Positions 8,439 to 16,917 of a DNA stretch of 64,000 bases are shown here, in pieces (position 1 is the stretch's first letter; every line of letters starts with the position of its first letter). The position numbers were made by a program, and so were the translations under genes. The notes below the pieces were generated by a model. It saw nothing but the letters and a program-made list of their open reading frames with translations, was not told where the DNA came from and ran no database searches. The stretch comes from Candidatus Binatia bacterium (GTDB lineage: Bacteria; Desulfobacterota; Binatia; Bin18): NCBI GenBank assembly GCA_022820725.1, contig JAJEFA010000014.1:124001-188000 (forward strand), written 5' to 3'.

Positions 8439-10805
8439 TTATTCCTTTGACTGCGCCGCCTGAATCAGCTTCCAGATTCGCTCTGGGGTGAGCGGCAGGT
8501 CCGTGATTTTGACACCCAGGGGTTGCAAGGCGTCCTCAATCGCATTCGCCACCGCGGCCGGCACCATGCCGGGTGTGCCCTCGCCTTTTCCCTTGGAACC
8601 CAACGGGGTATGGGGGGAGGGGACGTTGTGTTCGATGGTTTCGATATGTGGGAGGTCTAGGGAGGATGGGATGTGGTAGTCTAACAGCGTGGTCGTGAGT
8701 TGCTGACCGTTTTCGTCGTAGATGAACTCCTCCATGCACGCATTGCCTATCCCCATGGCCACCCCGCCGTGGATCTGGCCCCGAACTACCATAGGATTAA
8801 TGGGCTGCCCGGCGTCATCCACCGCAACGTAGCGCAGAATTTTATATTCCCCCGTGTCGGGAGACACTTCGACCTGGGCCGCGTGAACGTTGCAGCTATG
8901 CATACCCGCAGTCTCAGCTTCAAAATGGGAGGTATGCTCAAGACCGGCCTCCATACCGGGCGGCAGTTCGGTGGGGGAGAGCAGCGCCACCTCGGCAATC
9001 TTGGCAATCGGCACGCGCTGGCTTTCGTCTCTGGTCAAAATGGCGTATCCGTCACGAAAGACAAAGTTATCCTCACCGGCTTCGATATGAAGCAAGTGGG
9101 CGGCAATATTGGCCATCTTGGGCCGCAGGGCGCGCGCGGCCAGCACCGCGGCGCTGAGCGTATAGGAAGCGCCGCGGGAGCCAATGGTGCCCGCGGCAAA
9201 GGGGCCGGAATGGGTGTCACCATAGGTGACATAAATATCCTCCGGCGACAGGCCGAGTTCGCCGGCGACGACTTGGGCGATCGTCGTCTCATGCCCCTGG
9301 CCGTGCGGCGAATCGCCTTCGGCCACCTGGACTTTACCGTGCGCGTCGAACTGGACCGTTGCCACGCCAAAGCCGGGCTGGCGTTCCATGGGGACCAGCA
9401 CCTCGGAGGGAACCCCGGAAATTTCCACCCCCATGCTGAAGCCGACGCCAAGATAGCGTCCGTTTTGCCACGCCTCGGACTGTTCTTGCCGAAAATTATC
9501 GTAATCCAACGCGGCGCACGCCTTGGCAAACGAGCCGGGAAAGTCCCCCGAGTCTACGTGTACACCGACTGCGGAGACGTGCGGGAAGGTCTTGATGGCG
9601 TTTTTAAGACGAATCTCAACCGGGTCGATCTCCAAGGCACGGGCAGCCATTTCAACGGCCCGGTCGAGCGCAAAGCGCCCGGCAAACGAACCGAACGCCC
9701 GACTTGGCGTCAGACAGGCTTTATTGGTTACCACACAGGTGAGATCGATATCCACGTTGGGAATATCGTAGCCGTTAATGAGGTACATCGCGCCCAAAAA
9801 GGGCATGGCAAAGCCGACGTAAATGGCCGTCCGGGCATCGCCGCAGTCGGCCAGAATTCGATCCCGCAGGCCAAGAATGGTGCCGTCCTTCTTTACAGCC
9901 AGTTCAAGCTCATGAATCTGATCCCGTCCCTGCCCCACATTCATCAGGCTTTCTTGACGATTCTCGATCCATTTCACCGGACGGCGGAGTTTCATGGCTA
10001 AATGACAGGCCATGAGTTCTTCCCGATAGAGCGGAGCTTTTGTTCCAAATGCGCCGCCCATGTCTTTGGGCATAATAACCCGCACCTGGCTGTGTGGCAG
10101 GTTGAGGTATTCGGCCAATAGGTGACGTTTGATGTGCGGGCGCTGCGTGGTCAGCCACAGGGTCAGCCCCTCGCCTGGGTTATACGTTGCCAGGCAGCCA
10201 CGGGTCTCCATAGGCTGGCCGCCGGTGCGGTGGCACCGAAAGCGCTCTTTAATAACCAGGTCCGCCTGGGCAAAAGCCGCATCGGCATCACCGGCAGGAA
10301 TGTGCTGGTGGTAGAGTACATTATCGCCCCAGTCAGGATACAGCCGTGGCGCGTCAGCCTGGAGGGCATGCTCGGGGTCGATTACGATATCGAGCGGCTC
10401 ATACTCGACGTCGACCAGCTCAATCGCGTCTTCGAGGGTATATTTATCGCGGGCTACCACAACGGCCAGCGGGTCGCCGACGTATTTCACCTCATCAATC
10501 GACAGCGGCCAAAAGATCGGCCGATTGGTCTCGCCGGGCAGGTTTGGCGTACTCATGTCCGACAGTACCGACCCAAGATGTTTGACATCTGCGCCGGTGA
10601 GCACGGCCCGCACGCCGGGCAGGGCAGCCGCCTGAGTGGTCTCTATGGACGTGATTTTTGCGTGCGCGTACATACTGCGCACAAAGCCCATGACAACCAT
10701 GCGCGGCAGGACAATATCAGGCAGATATTGTCCGTCCCCAACCAATAAACGACGGTCTTCTTTGCGTTTAATAGATTGTCCGACCCAGGCGTTTGCAGTA
10801 GCCAT
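8439..10805 (-). CDS. Molybdopterin-binding large subunit of a xanthine dehydrogenase/CO dehydrogenase-type hydroxylase
   Basis: 788 residues, the usual length for CoxL-type subunits. It opens VGQSIKRKEDRRLLVGDGQYLPDI, has GGQPMETRGCLATY and MGGAFGTKAPLYREEL for the Mo-cofactor domain, and GSKGKGEGTPGMVPAAVANAI with the catalytic Glu near the C-terminus. The active-site loop reads PSRAFGSFAGRFALD: neither the AYxCSFR of form I CO dehydrogenase nor AYRGAGR of form II, so CO oxidation is unlikely. It should hydroxylate an aldehyde, N-heterocycle or similar organic. Last gene of the coxM-coxS-coxL order operon, 16 bp after the small subunit. Confidence 0.93.
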   Translation of the reverse strand: MATANAWVGQSIKRKEDRRLLVGDGQYLPDIVLPRMVVMGFVRSMYAHAKITSIETTQAAALPGVRAVLTGADVKHLGSVLSDMSTPNLPGETNRPIFWPLSIDEVKYVGDPLAVVVARDKYTLEDAIELVDVEYEPLDIVIDPEHALQADAPRLYPDWGDNVLYHQHIPAGDADAAFAQADLVIKERFRCHRTGGQPMETRGCLATYNPGEGLTLWLTTQRPHIKRHLLAEYLNLPHSQVRVIMPKDMGGAFGTKAPLYREELMACHLAMKLRRPVKWIENRQESLMNVGQGRDQIHELELAVKKDGTILGLRDRILADCGDARTAIYVGFAMPFLGAMYLINGYDIPNVDIDLTCVVTNKACLTPSRAFGSFAGRFALDRAVEMAARALEIDPVEIRLKNAIKTFPHVSAVGVHVDSGDFPGSFAKACAALDYDNFRQEQSEAWQNGRYLGVGFSMGVEISGVPSEVLVPMERQPGFGVATVQFDAHGKVQVAEGDSPHGQGHETTIAQVVAGELGLSPEDIYVTYGDTHSGPFAAGTIGSRGASYTLSAAVLAARALRPKMANIAAHLLHIEAGEDNFVFRDGYAILTRDESQRVPIAKIAEVALLSPTELPPGMEAGLEHTSHFEAETAGMHSCNVHAAQVEVSPDTGEYKILRYVAVDDAGQPINPMVVRGQIHGGVAMGIGNACMEEFIYDENGQQLTTTLLDYHIPSSLDLPHIETIEHNVPSPHTPLGSKGKGEGTPGMVPAAVANAIEDALQPLGVKITDLPLTPERIWKLIQAAQSKE

Positions 10806-10821
10806 GACGCGCTCCCCCTGT

Positions 10822-11328
10822 TTACACTGGAAACCACTCTTTGCGCTCTTCTGGCGACAGGGCCTCGACCGCGGCGATGGCGTGCTTGACCGCTTCGACG
10901 ATATGGACGTAGCCAGTACAGCGACAGATAACCCCCGACATGGCAGTGCGGATTTCTTCGTCCGAATGCTTGGGATTCTGGAGAAATTCGTACAGGGTCA
11001 TCAGCAATCCGGGCGTGCAAAACCCACACTGTAAGCCGTGCTTCTCCCAGAATCCGTCTTGAATGGGATGGAGCGCATCGTCTTTTGCCAGGCCCTCGAT
11101 GGTCAGCACGCTGGCTCCGTCTGCCTGAACTGCCAGCAGCAGACACGCCTTGACGGCCTTGCCGTTCAGGACCACCGTACACGCCCCGCAGCGCCCTTCG
11201 ACCGAGCAGCCGACGTGCGTCCCCGTCAGTCCCGCTACCTCGCGAATAAAGTCAACCAGCAGGAGACGCTGGTCAACCGTCTCCTCGTAGACTTCACCGT
11301 TAATCGTTATGCCTATGCTCCGTTTCAT
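10822..11328 (-). CDS. [2Fe-2S] small subunit of molybdenum hydroxylase (CoxS-like)
   Basis: 168 residues. The N-terminal plant-type ferredoxin cluster is C-x4-C-x2-C with a fourth Cys (VGCSVEGRCGACTV, AVKACLL). The C-terminal helical cluster is C-x2-C ... C-x-C (QCGFCTPG and ICRCTG). It carries electrons from the Mo site to FAD of the medium subunit. GAGGAG upstream supports the start at 11328 (MKRSIGITING); longer readings overlap the upstream gene. Middle gene of the operon. Confidence 0.93.
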   Translation of the reverse strand: MKRSIGITINGEVYEETVDQRLLLVDFIREVAGLTGTHVGCSVEGRCGACTVVLNGKAVKACLLLAVQADGASVLTIEGLAKDDALHPIQDGFWEKHGLQCGFCTPGLLMTLYEFLQNPKHSDEEIRTAMSGVICRCTGYVHIVEAVKHAIAAVEALSPEERKEWFPV

Positions 11329-11343
11329 GCCGACTCTCCTCAC

Positions 11344-11376
11344 AGAGTAACTCCTATGGAGGGGGCGTTTACTCTT
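11344..11376. repeat. Shortened copy of the AAGAGTAAACG hairpin repeat
   Basis: AGAGTAA at 11344 and GGGGGCGTTTACTCTT ending at 11376 form a reduced version of the 52-base inverted repeat at 18241-18292 and 27476-27527. The TAA stop of the coxM-like gene lies inside its right arm. Confidence 0.6.
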
Positions 11377-12244
11377 CTGCTCGGGCGCTGGCCTGACGCA
11401 CGACCTCTGGCACCGTGACGCGAATGAGCTGACGACGATAGTCTGCCGATGCTCTGACATCATCCTCGGTTTCCACTTCCTCGGCCGCGGCTTCTCCGGC
11501 CTGGGTCAGGAGCGTCGCGTCAATGGCTTTTCCTTGCAGCAGACTGGCAGCCTGCTCAGCCCGGCACGGCTTGGGCATCACGCCGCCAACAACGATACTT
11601 GCCTGCTGGCACACCCCGCTCGGGTCTCGCGTGATCTGGGCCGCCACGCTGATAATGGCAAAGTCGCCAGCGACCTGACTGTGCTTTGCGTATGCGCCAC
11701 CGGACTGCGCGACCGGCGCTGGAATTTCAATCCGCGTAACCAATTCATCCTCGCCAATATCGCTCATCAACGGGCCGGCCAGAAAGTCATCAACCAGGAC
11801 TGTCCGCGTGCTGCCATCCGCCTTGGCCACGACGAGTTGGCCGTCCAGGGCCATAACCGCTGGCGGATAATCGGCTGAAGGGTCGGCATGAACGAGACTG
11901 CCGGCAATCGTCCCCCGGTTTCGGATTTGCGGATCACCGATATTCCGAGCGGCGTCCGCCAGCAGCGCATAGGATTGCAGAATAATCGGGTGGGTGGCTA
12001 CCTCGGAGTGACGGGCGAGCGCGCCAATGTGGAGGCGGCCATCCTCCTCACGAATATCGTCGAGCGCGGCCACCTGGTTCAGATCAATAATGGTCTGCGG
12101 CTCGGCCAGCCGCAGCTTCATCAGCGGCATCAGACTCTGGCCGCCGGCCAGAAGTTTGGCCTGCTCTCCGTATTGATTGAGGAGCGTCAGCACCTCGGCG
12201 ACATCAGTCGGTGCAAAATAATTCTCGATGGCTTTGGGATACAT
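11369..12244 (-). CDS. FAD-binding medium subunit of molybdenum hydroxylase (CoxM-like)
   Basis: 291 residues. LLAGGQSLMPLMKLRLA is the first FAD-binding motif and NRGTIAGSLVHADPSADYP the second, the two hallmarks of CoxM/CutM subunits. It passes electrons from the 2Fe-2S subunit to an acceptor. The start at 12244 (MYPKAIENYFAP) has a purine-rich ribosome site (GGGAGGGGGG) upstream. First gene of the operon; the stop codon is provided by the hairpin repeat at 11344-11376, so the last residues may be altered relative to relatives. Confidence 0.92.
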   Translation of the reverse strand: MYPKAIENYFAPTDVAEVLTLLNQYGEQAKLLAGGQSLMPLMKLRLAEPQTIIDLNQVAALDDIREEDGRLHIGALARHSEVATHPIILQSYALLADAARNIGDPQIRNRGTIAGSLVHADPSADYPPAVMALDGQLVVAKADGSTRTVLVDDFLAGPLMSDIGEDELVTRIEIPAPVAQSGGAYAKHSQVAGDFAIISVAAQITRDPSGVCQQASIVVGGVMPKPCRAEQAASLLQGKAIDATLLTQAGEAAAEEVETEDDVRASADYRRQLIRVTVPEVVRQASARAEE

Positions 12245-12375
12245 CCTGTCCCCCCCTCCCTGCTGCCTAGCAAACCGGAATGGGAAGTCAAGCAAAAACT
12301 GCTCTTACGCCAGTCATCCGTATCCTCCGAGGCGTAAAAGCGAAGACTGTCAAGTTTTCCGGTCCGAGACCGACG

Positions 12376-13104
12376 TTAGTCCGACGACGGGTAGACCCGA
12401 TAGGATACCAGTTCGGTGACGCTCTTGACCGGCGTGCCCGCGCCTTCGCTACTGATGGCTTTCACCAGGCCTACCCCACGGGCGTACCACTCGGTGTAGT
12501 GCAGGTGGAATTCAACAGTCTTGCGCCTTGGGTCAGCCACCCGACTCGTTGTCCGGGTTTCCACGCGCAGACAGTTGCGGAACGTTCCGGCTGGGACCCG
12601 AACCGCTACCGGATCGATCCGTGCGTGGGCCGAGGCCGTCACATCCTGACCGCCCTCAAGTGGCCAGGCATTAGTCTGGAGCCCGGCCTCCCAACTCCGC
12701 TCTCCGGTATAAGGGCTGGGCAGGACCAGTTCGATTCCTTCACCAAGATTTGTGTCCCACACGACGTCATGTTCGGAATCAAGCCAGGGGTAACGGAGGA
12801 GAAAGCCGTCTTTGCGCATATAGGCGACCGTGCTTTTCGCCTCGGGCGCTCTGTCGGTTAACGGTTCGTACTCCTCGGCAACAATATAGGACACGCTGTC
12901 AAGCAGCGGAAAATCATCTCGGATTACGGTTTCCGTCATATAGTAGTGATAATCGCCCCCGGAGAATTTCACTTCGTGCGTCCAGGTATTATGCAGAGCG
13001 AGCGGGAAAAAACTTGCCCGCCCAGCGGGGGACGGTACCGTCAGGACACTCGAAAGCGCACCCAGAACGAGGAGGGCAACAAGCGTTGTCGCGATGCGCG
13101 GCAT
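12376..13104 (-). CDS. Exported protein of unknown function
   Basis: 242 residues with a signal peptide (TTLVALLVLGALSSVLTVP, likely cut near GRA-SF). The mature protein begins FFPLALHNTWTHEV and ends with TEWYARGVGLVKAISSEG, a pattern seen in secreted proteins where a property (NTW) and lipoprotein-like beta barrel-type fold surround a region with AGTFRNCLRVETR. Such proteins occur widely in soil bacteria without a known function. It is divergent from the sigma-factor locus, so it could be part of its regulon, but this is not shown by the sequence. Confidence 0.75.
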   Translation of the reverse strand: MPRIATTLVALLVLGALSSVLTVPSPAGRASFFPLALHNTWTHEVKFSGGDYHYYMTETVIRDDFPLLDSVSYIVAEEYEPLTDRAPEAKSTVAYMRKDGFLLRYPWLDSEHDVVWDTNLGEGIELVLPSPYTGERSWEAGLQTNAWPLEGGQDVTASAHARIDPVAVRVPAGTFRNCLRVETRTTSRVADPRRKTVEFHLHYTEWYARGVGLVKAISSEGAGTPVKSVTELVSYRVYPSSD

Positions 13105-13222
13105 AACACTCGGACTATATGGACCGGAGCGCCGTCAGGCAATCATTCTTTTCACATCAAGCACCTTCCGGTGTCTTCTATAGAGAACGTCGGAGAAATA
13201 AACGAGACGGAGGGAGGTGTTT

Positions 13223-13315
13223 ATGTCTACGTGTCGCTCATTGCTCATTGTGTGGTTTTCACTGACTTGCTTTCTCGGGATGCTCGCTCCCCTGCCGGTC
13301 GGGTTCTGGGTATAA
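13223..13315 (+). CDS. 30-residue hydrophobic small ORF upstream of the ECF sigma factor
   Basis: It begins MSTCRSLLIVWFSLTCFLGM and ends FWV-stop. A very strong GGAGGGAGG lies six bases before the ATG, better than that of the sigma gene 22 bp downstream. The product would be a signal-peptide-like or single-TM peptide with two cysteines. It may be a leader that couples translation to the sigma factor, a small membrane protein, or chance. No relatives can be named. Confidence 0.4.
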   Translation: MSTCRSLLIVWFSLTCFLGMLAPLPVGFWV

Positions 13316-13337
13316 CTTCTTCAGGCGGAAGATTGGA

Positions 13338-13910
13338 ATGGCACCTGTGACAGAACAATCTCGCAACCTGGCGAGCGCATTTGGGGAGATCCTCGATCTC
13401 CATCAGCACACCGTCTATCGCTATCTCATCCGCTGTACGGGCAATAGCGACGACGCGCAGGAGTTGTTTCAGGAGACCTTCCTCCGAGCTTACCGTGCCT
13501 ACGGCGACCTGCCGACTGATGCGAACCACCGCGCCTGGCTCTTTCGGATTGCCACAAATCTCGTAAAAAATTATATCCGTGGCCGTCAGCGTTATAGAAA
13601 AGTATTTGTTGCGGACGGTTCCATACCTTCTTCAAAAGTTCATCCGACAACACCAGAACAAACGTTTCACTCGCAGGAGACAGCCCAACTCTTCCTGAAC
13701 GCGATTGGGGCCTTACCCTTCCGACAGCGCACGGCATTGATACAGCGGCAGCTTGAAGGGCTCGCCTACCGGGAGATTGCCGAAAATCTGGACTGCTCCG
13801 AAGACAGCGCCCGGGCGCATGTGTATCAAGCCCTGAAGAAACTACGTGCCTGCTGGCAACAGATCGTGACCGGAGAAGAAAGGAGGGGCCATGCCAACCC
13901 AAAAGCGTAA
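13338..13910 (+). CDS. ECF-family RNA polymerase sigma factor
   Basis: 190 residues. Sigma region 2 spans about 15-85 with DDAQELFQETFLRAYRAY and WLFRIATNLVKNYIR. Region 4 spans about 125-175 with LPFRQRTALIQRQLEGLAYREIAENLDCSEDSARAHVYQALKKL. The overall layout is that of stand-alone ECF sigma factors. The 3' end overlaps the next gene by 20 bp, so the two are translationally coupled, as is usual for a sigma factor and its anti-sigma. It most likely directs transcription of its own operon and a repair regulon; the promoter consensus was not identified. Confidence 0.93.
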   Translation: MAPVTEQSRNLASAFGEILDLHQHTVYRYLIRCTGNSDDAQELFQETFLRAYRAYGDLPTDANHRAWLFRIATNLVKNYIRGRQRYRKVFVADGSIPSSKVHPTTPEQTFHSQETAQLFLNAIGALPFRQRTALIQRQLEGLAYREIAENLDCSEDSARAHVYQALKKLRACWQQIVTGEERRGHANPKA

Positions 13911-14895
13911 CGTGCTCGCGTGTGGATTTGCGGAAGATGATATTATTGCCGAGGCGCTTGGCGAAAATTCGCCGCCTATACGGCAGAAAGTCCAGCGTCA
14001 CCTGACCACCTGTCCTGACTGCGCTCAGCGCCTGGAACAGTACAAACAGGTCCACCTCCAACTGAGATCTTTACCCGCCCCGGAGACCGGACTCGCCGCA
14101 GCTCGACGCGCACTCGATAGACAGTTGACCCACTTGACTGCGGACGCTCGACCACGCCTCGTCCTGAGCATCTGGGATTCGCCCATCGGGCCGCTGCGGA
14201 TTGGCACAACGGACAAGGGGGTGGCCCTGGTTGAGTTCGCTTCTCCCGACGACCCCAGCAATAGTGCAAAGAGGCTTGAAGAAAAATTTACGGTTGAGCA
14301 CGCTCAAGGTCATGGGGGCGCTATCGCAGCACTGACCCGGAAACTTGAAGCCTATTTGAGCGGTTCGCGACAAGCGCTTGATTGGGTGATGGATGATGCC
14401 CTCATGCGGAGCGATTTTCAGCGTCAGGTCCTACGGGCGGCAAGTGAGATTCCCTATGGCAGCCTGACAACGTATGGAGGTCTGGCTGAGAGAATCGGTC
14501 GGCCCACAGCCGTCCGGGCGGTCGCGCAGGCCCTGCGTTACAATCCGCTGCCGATTCGGATCCCCTGTCACCGCATTGTAGGCAGTAATGGCAGCCTCAC
14601 CGGCTATGCCGGCAATAAAATCACGCTCAAGCGGGATATTCTTTCCGTTGAAGGTATACCGACTGTCCCGTCACGTTCAGGTTTTGCTATTGCCCAGGAC
14701 CAGCTCTATGTGGGTCGGCAAACGGAACAGATATTTTGTCGACCGAGCTGCGAGGCTTCAGAGGGTGATCGAGCGGGGAATCGAATATTCATTGCCTCGC
14801 GTACCCGAGCGGAAGCAATTGGCTATGTACCCTGTGGCGTCTGTCGGCCAGATCTCCGGCCGATCCACCACGCGCCCGTGCCGCGGTTGGGCTAG
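13891..14895 (+). CDS. Anti-sigma zinc finger fused to O6-methylguanine-DNA methyltransferase and Ada-type Cys4 domain
   Basis: 334 residues with three parts. Residues about 15-60 hold an anti-sigma zinc finger (His37, Cys41, Cys44 in VQRHLTTCPDCAQRL). Residues about 88-255 are an Ogt/Ada-C methyltransferase with YGSLTTYGGLAERIG, RAVAQALRYNP, and acceptor Cys226 in PIRIPCHRIVG. Residues about 262-325 resemble the Ada N-terminal zinc domain: Cys283-x3-Cys287-x27-Cys315-x2-Cys318 (FCRPSCE, YVPCGVC), the set that in Ada binds zinc and accepts methyl from DNA phosphotriesters. In Ada this domain precedes the AraC and Ogt parts; here it is last and the AraC domain is replaced by an anti-sigma module. 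GGAGG precedes the ATG. Inference: methyl transfer or damaged-DNA binding frees the sigma factor. I know of no characterised protein with this order. Confidence 0.9.
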   Translation: MPTQKRNVLACGFAEDDIIAEALGENSPPIRQKVQRHLTTCPDCAQRLEQYKQVHLQLRSLPAPETGLAAARRALDRQLTHLTADARPRLVLSIWDSPIGPLRIGTTDKGVALVEFASPDDPSNSAKRLEEKFTVEHAQGHGGAIAALTRKLEAYLSGSRQALDWVMDDALMRSDFQRQVLRAASEIPYGSLTTYGGLAERIGRPTAVRAVAQALRYNPLPIRIPCHRIVGSNGSLTGYAGNKITLKRDILSVEGIPTVPSRSGFAIAQDQLYVGRQTEQIFCRPSCEASEGDRAGNRIFIASRTRAEAIGYVPCGVCRPDLRPIHHAPVPRLG

Positions 14896-14957
14896 GCTTG
14901 TGGTCGGAATCGCTCCCAGGCTTGTCGAGAGGCGCGCTTTTCTGTACAGCCTCAGAT

Positions 14958-15809
14958 ATGAACGCCTTGCGTCTCGCTCCCGCGGTGCTGCTGGTTGTGT
15001 ACCTGGGTACAGCCTGCGAACACTTGCGGAGCTCCGCTGACCCATCGGTTCCATCCGACCTGCGGCAGGCCCTAGAACAACTCGCTGACGGGCTGGAAGC
15101 TTTTGACCCAGAGCAAGTGCTTGCCGTCTATGCGGATGATTTCATCAGCGGCACCGGACGGTCGAAGCACGGTGTGGGCGAGGTACTGATACGGCTACGG
15201 CAGAGTAAGGTATCGCTGAGCGTTGAGAAGATCGATGTCACGGAGGCGGACGGCACGCACGCGGCAATCACGACCTCCATGCGCCTGCGCTATACCGACC
15301 GTTTCCGCAATATCGGAACCGGCGAGGTGGTCATTACCGATGTCCTGTCGCATCTCTTGCGAAAGAACGCGGGGCAGTGGCAAATCTACACCGACAAACG
15401 CTTGGCCACCTATCGGGAGGGACGGTTTGGCACATCTTCACCGAATGTGACGATTGAGGTGCCGGACCGGCTGCCGACCGGTCTGGATTACCCGGTAGCC
15501 ATCGTTGTGCAACGGCAGCCCCAGACCCAGTACCGCGTGGCCATTGGCAACTATCCCGAAGACCCTGGCGTTCTCCCCCCACCGGATATCGATGCCCTGC
15601 TACCCAAGGGCGGGCGGTTGGAGGCAAATCTCCTCCCGAACCCCCAGGGCTTGAGTGAGATGGTCCGGGTCACCGTTATTGCCGCAGACTTCCAGGGCGA
15701 CTGGCAGGGTGCAACAACCGTGTCCAAGCTGGTACCCGGCGTCCAGCGAACCGAGCGCCGCAAACGGCAGGACGCTCCATCACTTCCATCCGAACAGCAG
15801 GATGTATAA
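14958..15809 (+). CDS. Putative lipoprotein with NTF2/SnoaL-like N-terminal domain
   Basis: 283 residues from the Met at 14958 (MNALRLAPAVLLVVYLGTAC), a hydrophobic leader ending in a cysteine that could be lipidated. A longer frame from 14898 adds 20 residues that look non-native. Residues about 30-150 resemble a SnoaL-like fold (LEAFDPEQVLAVYADDFI ... GQWQIYTDKRL). The rest (about 160-270) is a beta-rich domain with PVAIVVQRQPQTQYRVAIG. It follows the fusion gene by 62 bp on the same strand. Function unknown; possibly part of the sigma operon. Confidence 0.65.
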   Translation: MNALRLAPAVLLVVYLGTACEHLRSSADPSVPSDLRQALEQLADGLEAFDPEQVLAVYADDFISGTGRSKHGVGEVLIRLRQSKVSLSVEKIDVTEADGTHAAITTSMRLRYTDRFRNIGTGEVVITDVLSHLLRKNAGQWQIYTDKRLATYREGRFGTSSPNVTIEVPDRLPTGLDYPVAIVVQRQPQTQYRVAIGNYPEDPGVLPPPDIDALLPKGGRLEANLLPNPQGLSEMVRVTVIAADFQGDWQGATTVSKLVPGVQRTERRKRQDAPSLPSEQQDV

Positions 15810-15845
15810 GCGCGAGATGCACAACACGTAATCGGAAGCACACTC

Positions 15846-16265
15846 ATGTCTATTGCAAAAAACAAAGCCATTGTCCGTCGCTATTTTGAAGACTGTCTCA
15901 ATCAGGGCAAAATGGAGACCATTGATGAACTCATTTCTCCGACCTATGTCAGCCACTATCCGGCCGGCTATGATCTCGGCGGCGGACCGGACGATGTCAA
16001 ACAGATCGTCTCTTCGGTGCGCAGGGGATTTCCAAACGTCCATTTCACGATAGAGGATTTTGTCTCCCAAGGCGAAAAAGTGGTTGCCCGCTGGACCTTC
16101 TACGGCACGCATGACGGCAACTTCATGGGTGTTGCGCCAACGGGCAGGGAGGTCGTGGTCGCGGGTGTGGCAGTGTATCGCCTGGCGGACGAGAAGATTG
16201 AAGAAGTCTGGCTCTCGTGGGATGTCTTCGGGTTGTTCAAACAGCTTGGGGTGCTTGCCTCGTAA
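15846..16265 (+). CDS. SnoaL-like ester cyclase family protein
   Basis: 139 residues. KAIVRRYFEDCLNQGKMETIDELISPTYVSHYP is the usual opening of small SnoaL-like proteins, and VVARWTFYGTHDGNFMGVAPTGREV plus VAVYRLADEKIEEVWLSWD complete the fold. Members act as polyketide cyclases, isomerases or have unknown function. It lies 36 bp after the lipoprotein gene on the same strand. The role here is unknown. Confidence 0.85.
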   Translation: MSIAKNKAIVRRYFEDCLNQGKMETIDELISPTYVSHYPAGYDLGGGPDDVKQIVSSVRRGFPNVHFTIEDFVSQGEKVVARWTFYGTHDGNFMGVAPTGREVVVAGVAVYRLADEKIEEVWLSWDVFGLFKQLGVLAS

Positions 16266-16377
16266 GAGAGGGGGGATACACATTCCCGGGAACCAGTACT
16301 CGCCAGACGTGTGGAGCTGCCGGGCCGGGGTGGGCTCTTTTTCGCGTCACACATAAGAGAAGGGTGACCTGTTTTCC

Positions 16378-16743
16378 ATGCCCGACCGACCGCCACGTTT
16401 TTTTACCCATGTCTATCGTTTGGTCGCACAGGTGCCACGTGGAAAAGTGGTGACCTATGGACAGGTGGCAGCCCTGCTTGGCGCACCCCGAGCCGCGCGG
16501 GCGGTCGGCACGGCCCTTCGACACCTGCCGCGGCCTTTAGTGAAAAAAGTCCCATGGCAACGGGTGATTAACGCCTCGGGTGGCATCAGTCTGCGGGGCG
16601 ACGTTTTGCGCGCCGAAGAACAACGCTGGTTGCTGGAGGAAGAAGGGGTGGCGTTCAACCGCAACGGCAAGATCAATCTGGACGAGTATCGCTGGCGTGG
16701 CCCCAGGAACTGGAAAGTACCTACGTGGGACACGCGGCTGTAG
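16378..16743 (+). CDS. Alkyltransferase-like protein (ATL, catalytic Cys replaced by Trp)
   Basis: 121 residues. It has the DNA-binding part of Ogt proteins: VVTYGQVAALLG (Tyr27), RAVGTALRHLP (Arg41) and the active-site box VPWQRVI, with Trp60 where methyltransferases have Cys in PCHR. Known ATLs bind O6-alkylguanine without repairing it and hand the lesion to nucleotide-excision repair. The C-terminal extension (INLDEYRWRGP) is common in bacterial members. The location 1.5 kb downstream of the sigma/anti-sigma-Ogt pair, same strand, suggests a shared alkylation response. Confidence 0.88.
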   Translation: MPDRPPRFFTHVYRLVAQVPRGKVVTYGQVAALLGAPRAARAVGTALRHLPRPLVKKVPWQRVINASGGISLRGDVLRAEEQRWLLEEEGVAFNRNGKINLDEYRWRGPRNWKVPTWDTRL

Positions 16744-16917
16744 AAGACAGAGACGGATGCGTACCGGGAGCCCTCAAACCCGCCTTCGTTCGTCGTTCGG
16801 AAGCGGTTGAGTTTTCCTGCGCAGCATCACACCGGCCTGGACTGTAGGTCTGACTCGCAGGACTGCTGAGCCGCCGCTAGCAGCCCCGCGGCAACCTTCC
16901 CGTGAAGACGGATCAAC

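Noticed and set aside
8700..10001. Long plus-strand open frame of 433 codons
   Set aside because: It is antisense to the coxL-like gene, has no known domain and arises from the GC-rich codon use of that gene.
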